From Pelotomaculum sp. (GTDB lineage: Bacteria; Bacillota; Desulfotomaculia; Desulfotomaculales; Pelotomaculaceae), in contig JAHDOA010000008.1 in the NCBI GenBank assembly GCA_018435055.1, positions 16,293 to 80,292 of the forward strand: a stretch of 64,000 nucleotides of DNA, written 5' to 3'. The notes under the pieces were generated by a model. It searched no databases, was not told the DNA's origin, and saw only the letters and a list, made by a program, of their open reading frames with translations. Shown piece by piece: positions 44,617 through 52,539 of the stretch. Each line of letters begins with the position of its first letter. Position 1 is the first letter of the stretch. Made by a program: the position numbers and the translations under genes.

Positions 44617-45612
44617 TTACTCCTTGGGCAGAAATTCGTTGGTAAAGGCCTGCTGGCAGTCGAGCGGTTTTTCAATGAGCCCCTGGCTGTACATCCAGTC
44701 GGCGTACTTCTGCCAGCGCAGTTCTGTCATCTGGCCCCATACAGGCGCGTCACCCTTGTATTCATGGGCCAGGTACTCCTGGCTGGCCATAACCAGTTCC
44801 TTGTTCAGCTCGGGCACGCTGTCAAGCAGGATCTGCCCGGCTTCTTGCGGCTCCCTGATGCAATCGGCGTACCCTTTGGCCGTGGCTTCCATAAAAGCTA
44901 CAACCAGCGCCGGGTTGTTGTTTACGGTATCGTCGCTGGCAATCAGCAGCGGCGTGTAAAAATCAAGGGCATCGTTATAATCTATCAGGCGAATAAAATT
45001 GAGGGGTATCCCCTTTTGTTCAGACTCAATGCCGGTCCATCCCCAGAAAATCCAGGCAAAGTCAACATCTTTACTGATGCTGGTAAAAAAGTCGGCCGTA
45101 CCGATGTTAATCATTTCCACCCTGGCAAAATCAGCGTTTTCCCCGCTCATCAGCGCCTTGATCATCGCTTCCTCGGCGGGTGAACCCCAGCCTCCGTATT
45201 TTTTGCCGGCAAAATTCTCTGGCGTCTTGATTCCCTTTGCCGCCGGAGAAGCAAAGCCCGAGGTATTATGCTGGATCACCGCTGCCAGCGCCTTTACGGG
45301 CACTCCCATAGTGCGGGCGATGGTGGCCTCTTCCTGATAGCTGAAACCGAATTCAGCCTGGCCGGCCGCTACCAGCTGGGCGGCGCCCCCCTCGCTGGGC
45401 TGGACAATTTCCACATCAAGCCCCTGTTCTTTGTAATAACCGCGCTTTTGCGCCACATAAACCCCGGTATGGTTGGTGTTCGGCGTCCAGTCCAACAGGA
45501 CAGTAACCTTCTTTAGATCCTTTTCCTGCCCGCTCTCTTTGGCATTGTCGCACCCCAGCAAAAGCAGCAGCAAGGATGACAGCAGAACAGCGACAAACAA
45601 AAATTTTTTCAT
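44617..45612 (-). CDS. thiY: ABC substrate-binding lipoprotein, NMT1/THI5-like
   Basis: A 331-residue solute-binding lipoprotein. The signal peptide MKKFLFVAVLL ends in the lipobox LLLLGC, so it is lipid-anchored outside the membrane. The NMT1/THI5-like fold shows VLLDWTPNTNHTGVYVA and AQKRGYYKEQGLDVE. Members bind the thiamine pyrimidine precursor (HMP or formyl-aminopyrimidine). ATG 45612 behind GGGGGGGA is chosen because the upstream frame start would bury the signal peptide. Confidence 0.88.
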   Translation of the reverse strand: MKKFLFVAVLLSSLLLLLLGCDNAKESGQEKDLKKVTVLLDWTPNTNHTGVYVAQKRGYYKEQGLDVEIVQPSEGGAAQLVAAGQAEFGFSYQEEATIARTMGVPVKALAAVIQHNTSGFASPAAKGIKTPENFAGKKYGGWGSPAEEAMIKALMSGENADFARVEMINIGTADFFTSISKDVDFAWIFWGWTGIESEQKGIPLNFIRLIDYNDALDFYTPLLIASDDTVNNNPALVVAFMEATAKGYADCIREPQEAGQILLDSVPELNKELVMASQEYLAHEYKGDAPVWGQMTELRWQKYADWMYSQGLIEKPLDCQQAFTNEFLPKE

Positions 45613-45674
45613 AAATACAGTCCCCCCCGTAAAACAAATTTTACATTGCAATATCTATTTATAAATTGGCGGGT

Positions 45675-46442
45675 TTATTTTTCGCCAAGCCTGTTCCAGG
45701 GAATTACAAGCCGTTCAACAAGGCTTACCAGCAGAAAAAGCGCGGCGCTGAGAACCGTAACCGCCAGGATAGCCGCGAAAACACGGTCGATCTGAAACGA
45801 TCGCTGGGCGAGGGTCATATAAGTCCCCAGTCCCTGTTTCGCCCCCAGCCATTCACCGATAACCGCGCCCATGACGCTGTATGCCGCAGATATCCTGAGT
45901 CCGGCGAAAAAGGACGGCATGGAGAGGGGCAGCTTGACCATGCGGAATGTTTTAAGCCGGGAGGCCTGCATAGATCGGAACAGCTCCAGGTAGTCATTGT
46001 CTACCGCCGCTAGACCGCTCAGCAAGCTGATCGCTACCGGAAAAAAACATACCAGTACCACAACAATAATTTTAGGCAGCATCCCGTAGCCGAACCAGAT
46101 AATAAAGAGCGGCGCTACAGATACAATCGGTATGGTCTGTGAGGCGACTATCAAAGGATATAGCGCCTTTCTGAGCAATGCTATTTCATCCATCAGGAAG
46201 GCTACGATAAAAGAAAACAGTATGGCCACGGCAAAGCCGGCCAGGCATTCGATCAGGGTGCTCTGGGTGTGTTTGATAATCAGCGGCGCGTTGTCTACAA
46301 GGGTGCGTACAATCTGCGCCGGTCCCGGCAGGAGCCAGTCCGGTATGGATCGCAGCCTTACGATGTACTCCCATCCCGCCAGTATTAAAATGATAAAAGC
46401 CAGCGGGATAAAAATGTCAGCGGTAATTCTTGATTTTTTCAT
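45675..46442 (-). CDS. thiX: ABC transporter permease, thiamine-precursor type
   Basis: A 255-residue BPD-type permease with about six membrane helices and the ATPase-contacting EAA loop (LAAVDNDYLELFRSMQASRLKTF). Partner of the ATPase and binding lipoprotein. ATG 46442 lies inside the end of the MTH1187-type gene, overlapping it by 26 bases, so the two are translationally coupled. Confidence 0.87.
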   Translation of the reverse strand: MKKSRITADIFIPLAFIILILAGWEYIVRLRSIPDWLLPGPAQIVRTLVDNAPLIIKHTQSTLIECLAGFAVAILFSFIVAFLMDEIALLRKALYPLIVASQTIPIVSVAPLFIIWFGYGMLPKIIVVVLVCFFPVAISLLSGLAAVDNDYLELFRSMQASRLKTFRMVKLPLSMPSFFAGLRISAAYSVMGAVIGEWLGAKQGLGTYMTLAQRSFQIDRVFAAILAVTVLSAALFLLVSLVERLVIPWNRLGEK

Positions 46443-46701
46443 CGATACTGACACCACCGGCCTTGTAATCAATCTTTACCACCGAAATTATCCGTGAAGC
46501 CCCGTTTGCAACGCATATTTCCTGCGCCCTGGCGACAATATCCAAAAGCGTCCGGAGTTCCCCTTCCATAGTTGTCTCCATCGGGCCAACTATATATTTA
46601 ACCCCGGACTCCCTGATTATATCGATCACCTTGTCCACAACCGGGTACAGGTCTTCTTCCAGCACGTTTGGAATTACCTGCAAGCTGACATTACAGTTCA
46701 T
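46417..46701 (-). CDS. MTH1187/YkoF-like thiamine-binding protein
   Basis: A 94-residue protein of the MTH1187 family (DUF77): MNCNVSLQVIPN, YIVGPMETTMEGE, ISVVKIDYKAGG. Related domains (YkoF) bind thiamine or HMP and occur in thiamine operons. ATG 46701 follows GGGGGTGAGGG; the longer frame to 46764 reads through intergenic DNA and is rejected. First gene of the operon, 270 bases downstream of the riboswitch. Confidence 0.87.
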   Translation of the reverse strand: MNCNVSLQVIPNVLEEDLYPVVDKVIDIIRESGVKYIVGPMETTMEGELRTLLDIVARAQEICVANGASRIISVVKIDYKAGGVSIDEKIKNYR

Positions 46702-46768
46702 ACCCTCACCCCCAATCTCCCATATTATTAAATAAACAATATATAACATATAACAAAATAACATATCG

Positions 46769-46909
46769 CATGATTTACAGGATTTTAAGGATTTACAGGA
46801 TTATTAAATTTATTTAACTGGTGTACCGTCAACATCTTTATCAAATAATTTATAAAAATTGTTTTTATCTTGTTGATCTTTTTTAAATCCTGTTAATCCT
46901 GTTGATATG
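46769..46909. repeat. Inverted pair of AATCCTGT repeats in the riboswitch leader
   Basis: Two arms, 46769-46803 (ATTTACAGGATT units) and 46869-46909 (AATCCTGTTAATCCTGTTG), face each other across about 65 AT-rich bases. They lie between the TPP riboswitch and the first gene, so they are inside the transcribed leader. Confidence 0.6.
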
Positions 46910-46919
46910 TTTTTATTTA

Positions 46920-46945
46920 GGCCTCCACCCGCAGGGATGGAGGCC
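46920..46945 (-). promoter_or_regulatory. Strong hairpin downstream of the TPP riboswitch
   Basis: GGCCTCCA/TGGAGGCC arms with inner CCC/GGG pairing lie about 30 bases after the aptamer on the transcribed strand. They would be the expression-platform terminator, but the next bases are TAAATAAAAAC with no T run. The repeat pair begins right after. Confidence 0.6.
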
Positions 46946-46974
46946 TTGTTGCGCAAACTTCCGCATTCTTTAAT

Positions 46975-47050
46975 CCCTACGCTGGCATTACCCAGATCAG
47001 GTCAGTGGGTCAGAATAAGTTCTTTCTCAGCCGAATCTCTTCAGCTCCCC
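46975..47050 (-). ncRNA. TPP riboswitch (THI element)
   Basis: On the minus strand the aptamer reads GGGGAGCTG, GGCTGAGA, then GACCTGATCTGGGTAATGC and CAGCGTAGGGA, the conserved parts of the thiamine pyrophosphate riboswitch. It precedes the thiamine operon and should lower its expression when TPP is plentiful. A promoter lies immediately upstream at 47058-47085. Confidence 0.95.
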
Positions 47051-47057
47051 TGTACGT

Positions 47058-47085
47058 ATTATATTGTCCTTTGATTATCTGTCTA
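47058..47085 (-). promoter_or_regulatory. SigA-type promoter of the thiamine operon
   Basis: -35 TAGACA (47080-47085), 16-base spacer, -10 TATAAT (47058-47063) on the minus strand, ending about eight bases before the riboswitch. Confidence 0.65.
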
Positions 47086-47144
47086 TAGAATATATGCAAT
47101 TACATAATTTATCAACATGTTATTTGCCCTTAAAGCCAATATCG

Positions 47145-48125
47145 TTAAACAACAATAGATTTAACAGCTTCAATGAGCTGGTTTTCATTGGGGATGTAGA
47201 ACTTCTCCAGCGGCGGGCTGAACGGGACCGGGATATCCGGCGCGGTCACCCTTTTAACCGGCGCTTTGAGGTAACTGAAAGCCTCTTCCGCCGCCAGCGC
47301 GGCAACCTCGCCGCCAAAGCCGCCGGTCCGGGTGGCCTCGTGCAGGACTACCAGCCGGCCCGTTTTCTGCACGGATTTAATCACGGCTTCCTTATCCAGC
47401 GGCAGCAGCGTCCGCAGGTCCAAAATTTCAACGTCTATGCCCTCCTGGCCCAGGGCGGCTGCTGCTTTAAAGGCGACGCCGAGCATCTTGGACCAGGTCA
47501 CCACAGTCACGTCGCGCCCTGGTTTCTTGATGTCCGCGACGCCGATCGGGATCGTGTAGTCACCTTCAGGCACAGGCGAAGGGAAAAAGAATAGCCCCAT
47601 ATCCTCAATGAAAATAACCGGGTTGTCGTCGCGGATGGCTGCTTTCAAAAGGCCCTTCGCGTCCGCGGCAGTACCGGGCATGACTACTTTCAGCCCCGGG
47701 CAGTGCGCGACCCATGCTTCCAGGTTGTGCGAGTGCTGGCAACCGGCGCCGAAGCCGGCCCCGGTCTTGACCCTTACCACCAGGGGAAAGGAGCTTTTGC
47801 CGCCTGAAAGGTAGCGCAGCTTGGCCGCGTGGTTGACGATCTGGTCGGAAGCGAGAGTGAAAAACGGGTTGAACATTACTTCTACAACCGGACGCAGGCC
47901 CATTACTGAAGCGCCCACGGCCAGCCCGGCTATGGCCGCCTCGGAGACGGGGGTGTCTTTCACCCGTGCCGGGCCAAATTCCCGTAATAGCCCGAAGGTG
48001 GGCATAACCGGGGACTCGTGGATACCCACTCCTATACCTTCGCCGGCCAGGAAGACGCTGTCGTCTCTGCGCATTTCTTCGGCCAAAGCCTGCTGTATCG
48101 CCTGACCCATTGTAATCTGCTGCAT
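47145..48125 (-). CDS. TPP-dependent dehydrogenase E1 beta subunit
   Basis: A 326-residue E1 beta of the pyruvate/acetoin/branched-chain 2-oxoacid dehydrogenase type (GEGIGV, DTPVSEAAIAGLAVGASVMGLRP, HSHNLEAW, CHEATRTGGFG-like VVLHEATRTGG). It pairs with the alpha subunit upstream to decarboxylate a 2-oxoacid or cleave acetoin with TPP. Exact substrate is undecided; the pattern is close to acetoin dehydrogenase AcoB. GGAG seven bases before ATG. No E2 or E3 gene follows. Confidence 0.9.
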   Translation of the reverse strand: MQQITMGQAIQQALAEEMRRDDSVFLAGEGIGVGIHESPVMPTFGLLREFGPARVKDTPVSEAAIAGLAVGASVMGLRPVVEVMFNPFFTLASDQIVNHAAKLRYLSGGKSSFPLVVRVKTGAGFGAGCQHSHNLEAWVAHCPGLKVVMPGTAADAKGLLKAAIRDDNPVIFIEDMGLFFFPSPVPEGDYTIPIGVADIKKPGRDVTVVTWSKMLGVAFKAAAALGQEGIDVEILDLRTLLPLDKEAVIKSVQKTGRLVVLHEATRTGGFGGEVAALAAEEAFSYLKAPVKRVTAPDIPVPFSPPLEKFYIPNENQLIEAVKSIVV

Positions 48126-48140
48126 GGCGATTCTCCTTTC

Positions 48141-49094
48141 CTAAATGTAGACGTCGTCCAGCGCTTCGAGGGGATCCGGCAGGGGGCTTTCCTCCGCAAA
48201 GCGAACGGCGTCTTCCACAATTATGGTTATCGAATCTTCAAGGGCTGTTATATCCTCCCTTGTTATGACACCTTCCGAAAGCAGTTCTTTTTCAATTTTT
48301 TTAATGGGACAGCGCTCCATCCACATGGCGATTTCATCCTTTGGCTGGTAGGCCTGGTGGTCGGCTTCGCCGTGGCCGCGCCAGCGGTAAGTCTTGCATT
48401 CGATCAGGGTCGGCCCCTCACCGGCCAGGCAGCGCCGTCTGGCCTCTTCTGTGGCCTTCAGAACGGCTTCCGCGTCATTGCCGTCCACCACTACTCCGGG
48501 CATTCCATAGCCCTGGGCGCGCGTCGCAATGTCCTTTACTTTTGTATGTTCCTCCATGCGCTGGGCGCCTGAGTACACATTGTTTTCACAAACAAATATC
48601 ACCGGCAGGTCCCACAGCGCGGCCATGTTCAGCGACTCGTGAAAGCTCCCTTCGTCAGCGGACCCGTCCCCGAAGAAGCAAACCGTTACCGACTCACTCT
48701 TCTTGTACTGCTGGGCAAAGGCCGTCCCCACGGCGATGGGTATACCGCCGCCTACGACGGTAGTGGTGCACAGGGCGTTCACCTCCGGCGCCGCGATGTG
48801 CAGGGTGCCGCTTTTGCCCTTGTTGCAGCCTGTTACTTTACCGAAGATTTCAGCCATAAGCGCATTGGCATCGGCGCCCTTGGCCAGCAGGTGCCCGTGG
48901 CTGCGGTGGTTGCTGATGATCACGTCCTCTTTCTCCAGCGCTCCGCACACACCGGCGGCCACCGCTTCCTGCCCGGTACAGAGAATAACCATGCCCGGCA
49001 GTTTCCCTTCAATCTTGCACAACTCGGTAAGCTTCTCTTCAAAGCGCCTGATAAAAAGCATGTTCTGGTAAAGCATTAATTTTTTCTGGTCCAA
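48141..49094 (-). CDS. TPP-dependent dehydrogenase E1 alpha subunit
   Basis: A 317-residue E1 alpha. The TPP-binding motif GDGSADEGSFHESLNMA through ENN is intact, as are NHRSHGHLLAKG, CNKGKSGTLHIA and RWRGHGEAD. It forms an alpha2beta2 enzyme with the next gene (15-base gap). Start is TTG 49094 with GGGAGGG about ten bases upstream. It resembles acetoin dehydrogenase AcoA most, but pyruvate or other oxoacids cannot be excluded. Confidence 0.9.
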   Translation of the reverse strand: MDQKKLMLYQNMLFIRRFEEKLTELCKIEGKLPGMVILCTGQEAVAAGVCGALEKEDVIISNHRSHGHLLAKGADANALMAEIFGKVTGCNKGKSGTLHIAAPEVNALCTTTVVGGGIPIAVGTAFAQQYKKSESVTVCFFGDGSADEGSFHESLNMAALWDLPVIFVCENNVYSGAQRMEEHTKVKDIATRAQGYGMPGVVVDGNDAEAVLKATEEARRRCLAGEGPTLIECKTYRWRGHGEADHQAYQPKDEIAMWMERCPIKKIEKELLSEGVITREDITALEDSITIIVEDAVRFAEESPLPDPLEALDDVYI

Positions 49095-49207
49095 ACTGCT
49101 GTCCCTCCCTCGCAGTTTATTTTACTTAAAGGATTACGACAAACAGTATATTAAACCCTTTATAAAATGACGGCGCCGGTAATAGCCTGACTTTTACACC
49201 AAATCCA

Positions 49208-49253
49208 CAAAAAAAAGGCCACAAACCCTTGCTACAAAAGGGATAGCGGCCCT
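49208..49253 (-). terminator. Terminator-like hairpin on the minus strand
   Basis: GGCC-CCCTT...AAGGG-GGCC pairing followed by eight T on the minus strand. No minus-strand gene ends here, since the cbiO remnant runs the other way, so it may be left over from a lost gene. Confidence 0.5.
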
Positions 49254-49292
49254 TGCATTTTGTCATAAACATGTATTGTAACACTTATTCTT

Positions 49293-49676
49293 TTGCCTCT
49301 CGCAAAATTTATTTATATCCCCAAGACGGAGCCTTTTATTAGTAAAATCATGGCGCTCCTCGAATCGCTAAACGCCCGGGGCGCCACGATCATAATCTCC
49401 ACCCATGACGTGGACCTGGTGGCCGGCTGGGCCGGGCAGCTGGTGATCATGGACGGCGGCATGGTCAAACTTGCCGGATCTCCGGAAGATATATACTACG
49501 GCAGGGAAAAAGCGTATAATTTAAAATTGAAAACACACCTGGTTGTGGAAATGTACTGGCGCCTGCGCAAGAACAAACTTGTATCCTACAACCAGGCCAC
49601 GCCGCTGACCAGGGAAGACCTCCTGGAAATAATAAAACGAAGCGGCGGCAAAGTTACAGGACAAGGAGTTTTTTGA
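49293..49676 (+). pseudogene. C-terminal remnant of cobalt ABC ATPase CbiO
   Basis: Only the last part of an ABC ATPase remains. The H-loop STHDVDLVAGWAGQLVIMDGG and the CbiO-type C-terminal tail are present, while Walker A, the signature and Walker B are absent. Homology seems to begin near 49335 (SKIMALLESLNARG), so the codons before it are unrelated DNA. It cannot work as an ATPase. It ends one base before cbiA, suggesting an ancestral cobalt-uptake/cobalamin operon whose 5' part was lost. Confidence 0.8.
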
Positions 49677-49677
49677 T

Positions 49678-51036
49678 ATGAACAGAGTGGTAATAGCCGG
49701 AACGCACAGCGGGGCGGGCAAGACCACGGTTACCGCCGGCCTGCTGGCGGCGCTGTGGAAAAAGGGGCTCAGCGTACAGCCTTTCAAGGTGGGCCCGGAC
49801 TACATCGACACCGGCTACCATGCCGTCGCGGCCGGCCGGATGTCCTACAACCTTGACCTCTGGATGATGCCGGCCCCGAACATGCTGCAGCTGTTCAGGC
49901 ACGGCATGGACGGCATGGATATCGGGGTTATCGAGGGAGTAATGGGCCTTTATGACGGGGTGGGCTCCACCCCGGAGGGCAGCACGGCAGAGATAGCAAA
50001 GCTGCTTAACGCCCCGGTGATCCTGGTGGTTGACGCCGGAGGCATGTCCGCCAGCGCAGCAGCCCAGGTCCTCGGGTACAAAGCTTTTGACCGTGACCTC
50101 CGCCTGGCCGGAGTGATCGTCAATAACGTGGGCAGCGAGCACCATTATAAACTTGTCAGGGATGCGGTTGAGTCCTATACCGGTATACCGGTACTTGGTT
50201 TTCTGCCGCGTGACAGGTCGGTGGAACTGCCCAGCCGCCACCTGGGGCTGCTGCCGGCGCAAGAGATGGAAAGGCATGCGGAGATAATAGAAAAAACAGC
50301 CGGGCTGGTACGGGAATGGATCGACCTGGACCAGGTGATCGCGCTGGCAAGGTCAGCCGGCCCCCTGCCGTCTGTCAGCGCCTTTGCTTTTGAAAGGGGC
50401 AAGCCCGTTCAGATCGCGGTGGCCCGGGACGAGTCTTTCAGCTTTTACTACCGCAGCACGTTGGAGCTGCTGGCCAGCCAGGGCGCCGAGCTGCGCTATT
50501 TCAGCCCCCTGAAGGACGGCCGACTGCCGGAGAATATCGACGGCCTTTACCTGGGCGGCGGTTTCCCCGAGGTGTTTGCCGGAGACCTGGCGGCGAACAG
50601 AAGCCTTCTCGCAGATATCAACCGCAAACTTGAAGAAGGCCTTTACTGTTACGCTGAATGCGGTGGATTTATGTACCTGACCGAGTCCATCACCGCGAAA
50701 AACGGAGAGAAAAACCCCATGGCCGGCTTTTTTGACGGGCACACTATCATGACCGACCGCCTGCAGCGGTTCGGGTACGTGGATATCGAGTTTACCGGGG
50801 AAAATGTGCTGGGGAAAGTTGGACAGAAAGCGCGGGGGCATGAATTTCATCACTCGCTGGTTAAAGGCATTACCTGCCCCGCCACTTACCTGATAAAGTC
50901 AGCTTTTTCCGGCACTCAGTGGCAATGCGGCTACCGCCGGGCAAACACGCTGGCCGCTTACGCCCACATCGACTTCTGGGGCTACCCTGACCTGGCCCGC
51001 CACTTCCTGGACCTGTGCCGGGGTTCCGTTATTTAA
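49678..51036 (+). CDS. cbiA: Cobyrinate a,c-diamide synthase
   Basis: Amidates cobyrinic acid at positions a and c using glutamine and ATP, in anaerobic cobalamin synthesis. 452 residues: N-terminal dethiobiotin-synthetase-like ATPase with GTHSGAGKTT and KVGPDYIDTGYH, and a C-terminal class I glutamine amidotransferase with the nucleophile in YAECGGFMYL and LYLGGGFPE. AAGGAG nine bases before ATG. Product supports the B12-dependent NrdJ. Followed by a terminator. Confidence 0.95.
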   Translation: MNRVVIAGTHSGAGKTTVTAGLLAALWKKGLSVQPFKVGPDYIDTGYHAVAAGRMSYNLDLWMMPAPNMLQLFRHGMDGMDIGVIEGVMGLYDGVGSTPEGSTAEIAKLLNAPVILVVDAGGMSASAAAQVLGYKAFDRDLRLAGVIVNNVGSEHHYKLVRDAVESYTGIPVLGFLPRDRSVELPSRHLGLLPAQEMERHAEIIEKTAGLVREWIDLDQVIALARSAGPLPSVSAFAFERGKPVQIAVARDESFSFYYRSTLELLASQGAELRYFSPLKDGRLPENIDGLYLGGGFPEVFAGDLAANRSLLADINRKLEEGLYCYAECGGFMYLTESITAKNGEKNPMAGFFDGHTIMTDRLQRFGYVDIEFTGENVLGKVGQKARGHEFHHSLVKGITCPATYLIKSAFSGTQWQCGYRRANTLAAYAHIDFWGYPDLARHFLDLCRGSVI

Positions 51037-51159
51037 ACCTTAATATCAACCTGTGGTACTCGGCATCTGACCAGGGTCCAACTTGCTACTGACGAAGTAT
51101 AAGCAAAGCCCATGGTTTATAAATATGGATATTGCTATATTTCAAATATAATACAGCCT

Positions 51160-51190
51160 GGAGCAGGAACATTTTCCTGCTCCTTTTGTT
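51160..51190 (+). terminator. Intrinsic terminator of cbiA
   Basis: Perfect GGAGCAGGAA/TTCCTGCTCC arms with a four-base loop followed by TTTTGTTT, 120 bases after the cbiA stop. Confidence 0.9.
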
Positions 51191-51279
51191 TCCAACACAA
51201 TATCAATCAGCACTAATTATTTTGTATTAAAGTATCCAATATTATGTATACAAATATTTTAAATATTCAAAAAAATTTT

Positions 51280-51357
51280 TTCTGATCAGAAGGAACTATT
51301 TTCTCAATGTAGAAAAAATAATATTACCGAATATAGAAATACGTTTTCTATATTCGG
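51280..51357 (+). promoter_or_regulatory. Two palindromes upstream of the nitrilase operon
   Basis: TTCTGATCAGAA (51280-51291) is a perfect 12-bp palindrome. CCGAATATAGAAA/TTTCTATATTCGG (51327-51357) is a perfect 13-bp arm pair with a five-base loop, ending 25 bases before the nitrilase start. It has no T run. These look like operators; the convergent IclR-family gene beside the operon is the natural candidate regulator. Confidence 0.6.
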
Positions 51358-51381
51358 AATAATTAAAGAGGTGATCGTTTT

Positions 51382-52470
51382 ATGAGCAAGTATGACATTT
51401 TCACTGCTGTGGCCATTCAACCGGAAATCAAGACAGTCGAGAAACGCTCTGATATCCAGCGCAACCTGCAGCGCATCCTGGAGCTTATCGATGTGGCCCC
51501 GCAGACCTCACCCACTGCCAAAGAAACCTATGAGGGCAGCTGGGCGCCGATCAAACTGATCTCGCTGCCGGAATTTTTTATTCAGGGCCATGAGGGAAAC
51601 TGGCCTTATCAACATTACCTGGACGAGGTCTTAATTGAACTGCCGGGTGAAGAAACCGAAAAACTGGCAAAAAAAGCGAAGGAATATGACATTTACATTG
51701 CCGGGTGCGCTCTGGAACGGGATGAAATGATTAAAGACGGTTATTTTTTCAACACTCATTTTATCATAGCGCCGAACGGGGAGATCATTCACAAATACCG
51801 TAAGATTACCGTGGCCACCCACTATGAGCTGGCGGTAAGCCCGCATGATATTTATGACAAATACGTAGAAAAATATGGTGATTCATTGTCGTCTTTCTTC
51901 CCTGTAACTGAAACCGAAATCGGGAAAATCGGAACCATCACCTGTATGGACGGGCACTTCCCTGAAACCGCCAGGGCGCTGGGAGTTCAGGGAGCGGAGA
52001 TCATCCTGCACCCGCTGCTGGTGGAACCTCTCATGTCGCCCCCTTATGAAACCTGGCAGATGATGAACAGGATGAGAGCCTGGGAAAACGTGTGTTATGT
52101 AATATCCGCTTCCTGGGGATTGATAACAGGCAGAAGGCAAAAGACATTTGCGCCGGGAAAATCGATGATCTCGGATTACAACGGTGTGGTAACCGCTTAT
52201 GCGGACTACCCGGGTGAAGCAATAATCAGCTCAGTCATAAACCTGGAGGAATTAAGGAGAAGGAGGACCGATCCCAGCAGGAACTTCCCCACCTTGCTGC
52301 GTACGGACATTTACCGGAAGATTTACGAAAAGGAAATATATCCTTCCAACCAGTTTGTTGATTGCTCCCCACAGACCAGGCATGCGAGAGACCCGCTGCA
52401 CATTATCAAAAAATACCTCGCTGAGGGAATTTATAAAGCTCCGTCCAAGACACCAGATTATTTGAAGTAA
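51382..52470 (+). CDS. Nitrilase-superfamily amidohydrolase
   Basis: A 362-residue carbon-nitrogen hydrolase with the Glu-Lys-Cys triad: Glu64 (LPEFF), Lys141 (YRKI) and Cys188 (ITCMDGHFPE). It hydrolyses a nitrile, amide or carbamoyl compound. Length and motif context are nearer to amidases and N-carbamoyl hydrolases than to true nitrilases. AGAGGTGATC precedes ATG. It forms an operon with a downstream MFS transporter, implying uptake and hydrolysis of one compound. Confidence 0.87.
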   Translation: MSKYDIFTAVAIQPEIKTVEKRSDIQRNLQRILELIDVAPQTSPTAKETYEGSWAPIKLISLPEFFIQGHEGNWPYQHYLDEVLIELPGEETEKLAKKAKEYDIYIAGCALERDEMIKDGYFFNTHFIIAPNGEIIHKYRKITVATHYELAVSPHDIYDKYVEKYGDSLSSFFPVTETEIGKIGTITCMDGHFPETARALGVQGAEIILHPLLVEPLMSPPYETWQMMNRMRAWENVCYVISASWGLITGRRQKTFAPGKSMISDYNGVVTAYADYPGEAIISSVINLEELRRRRTDPSRNFPTLLRTDIYRKIYEKEIYPSNQFVDCSPQTRHARDPLHIIKKYLAEGIYKAPSKTPDYLK

Positions 52471-52539
52471 TGGACCGGCCCCCAAATTCCCTGTTTTTTC
52501 ACGCTGACAGCTAGTATAATTAATCGAAGGAGGAGTATT

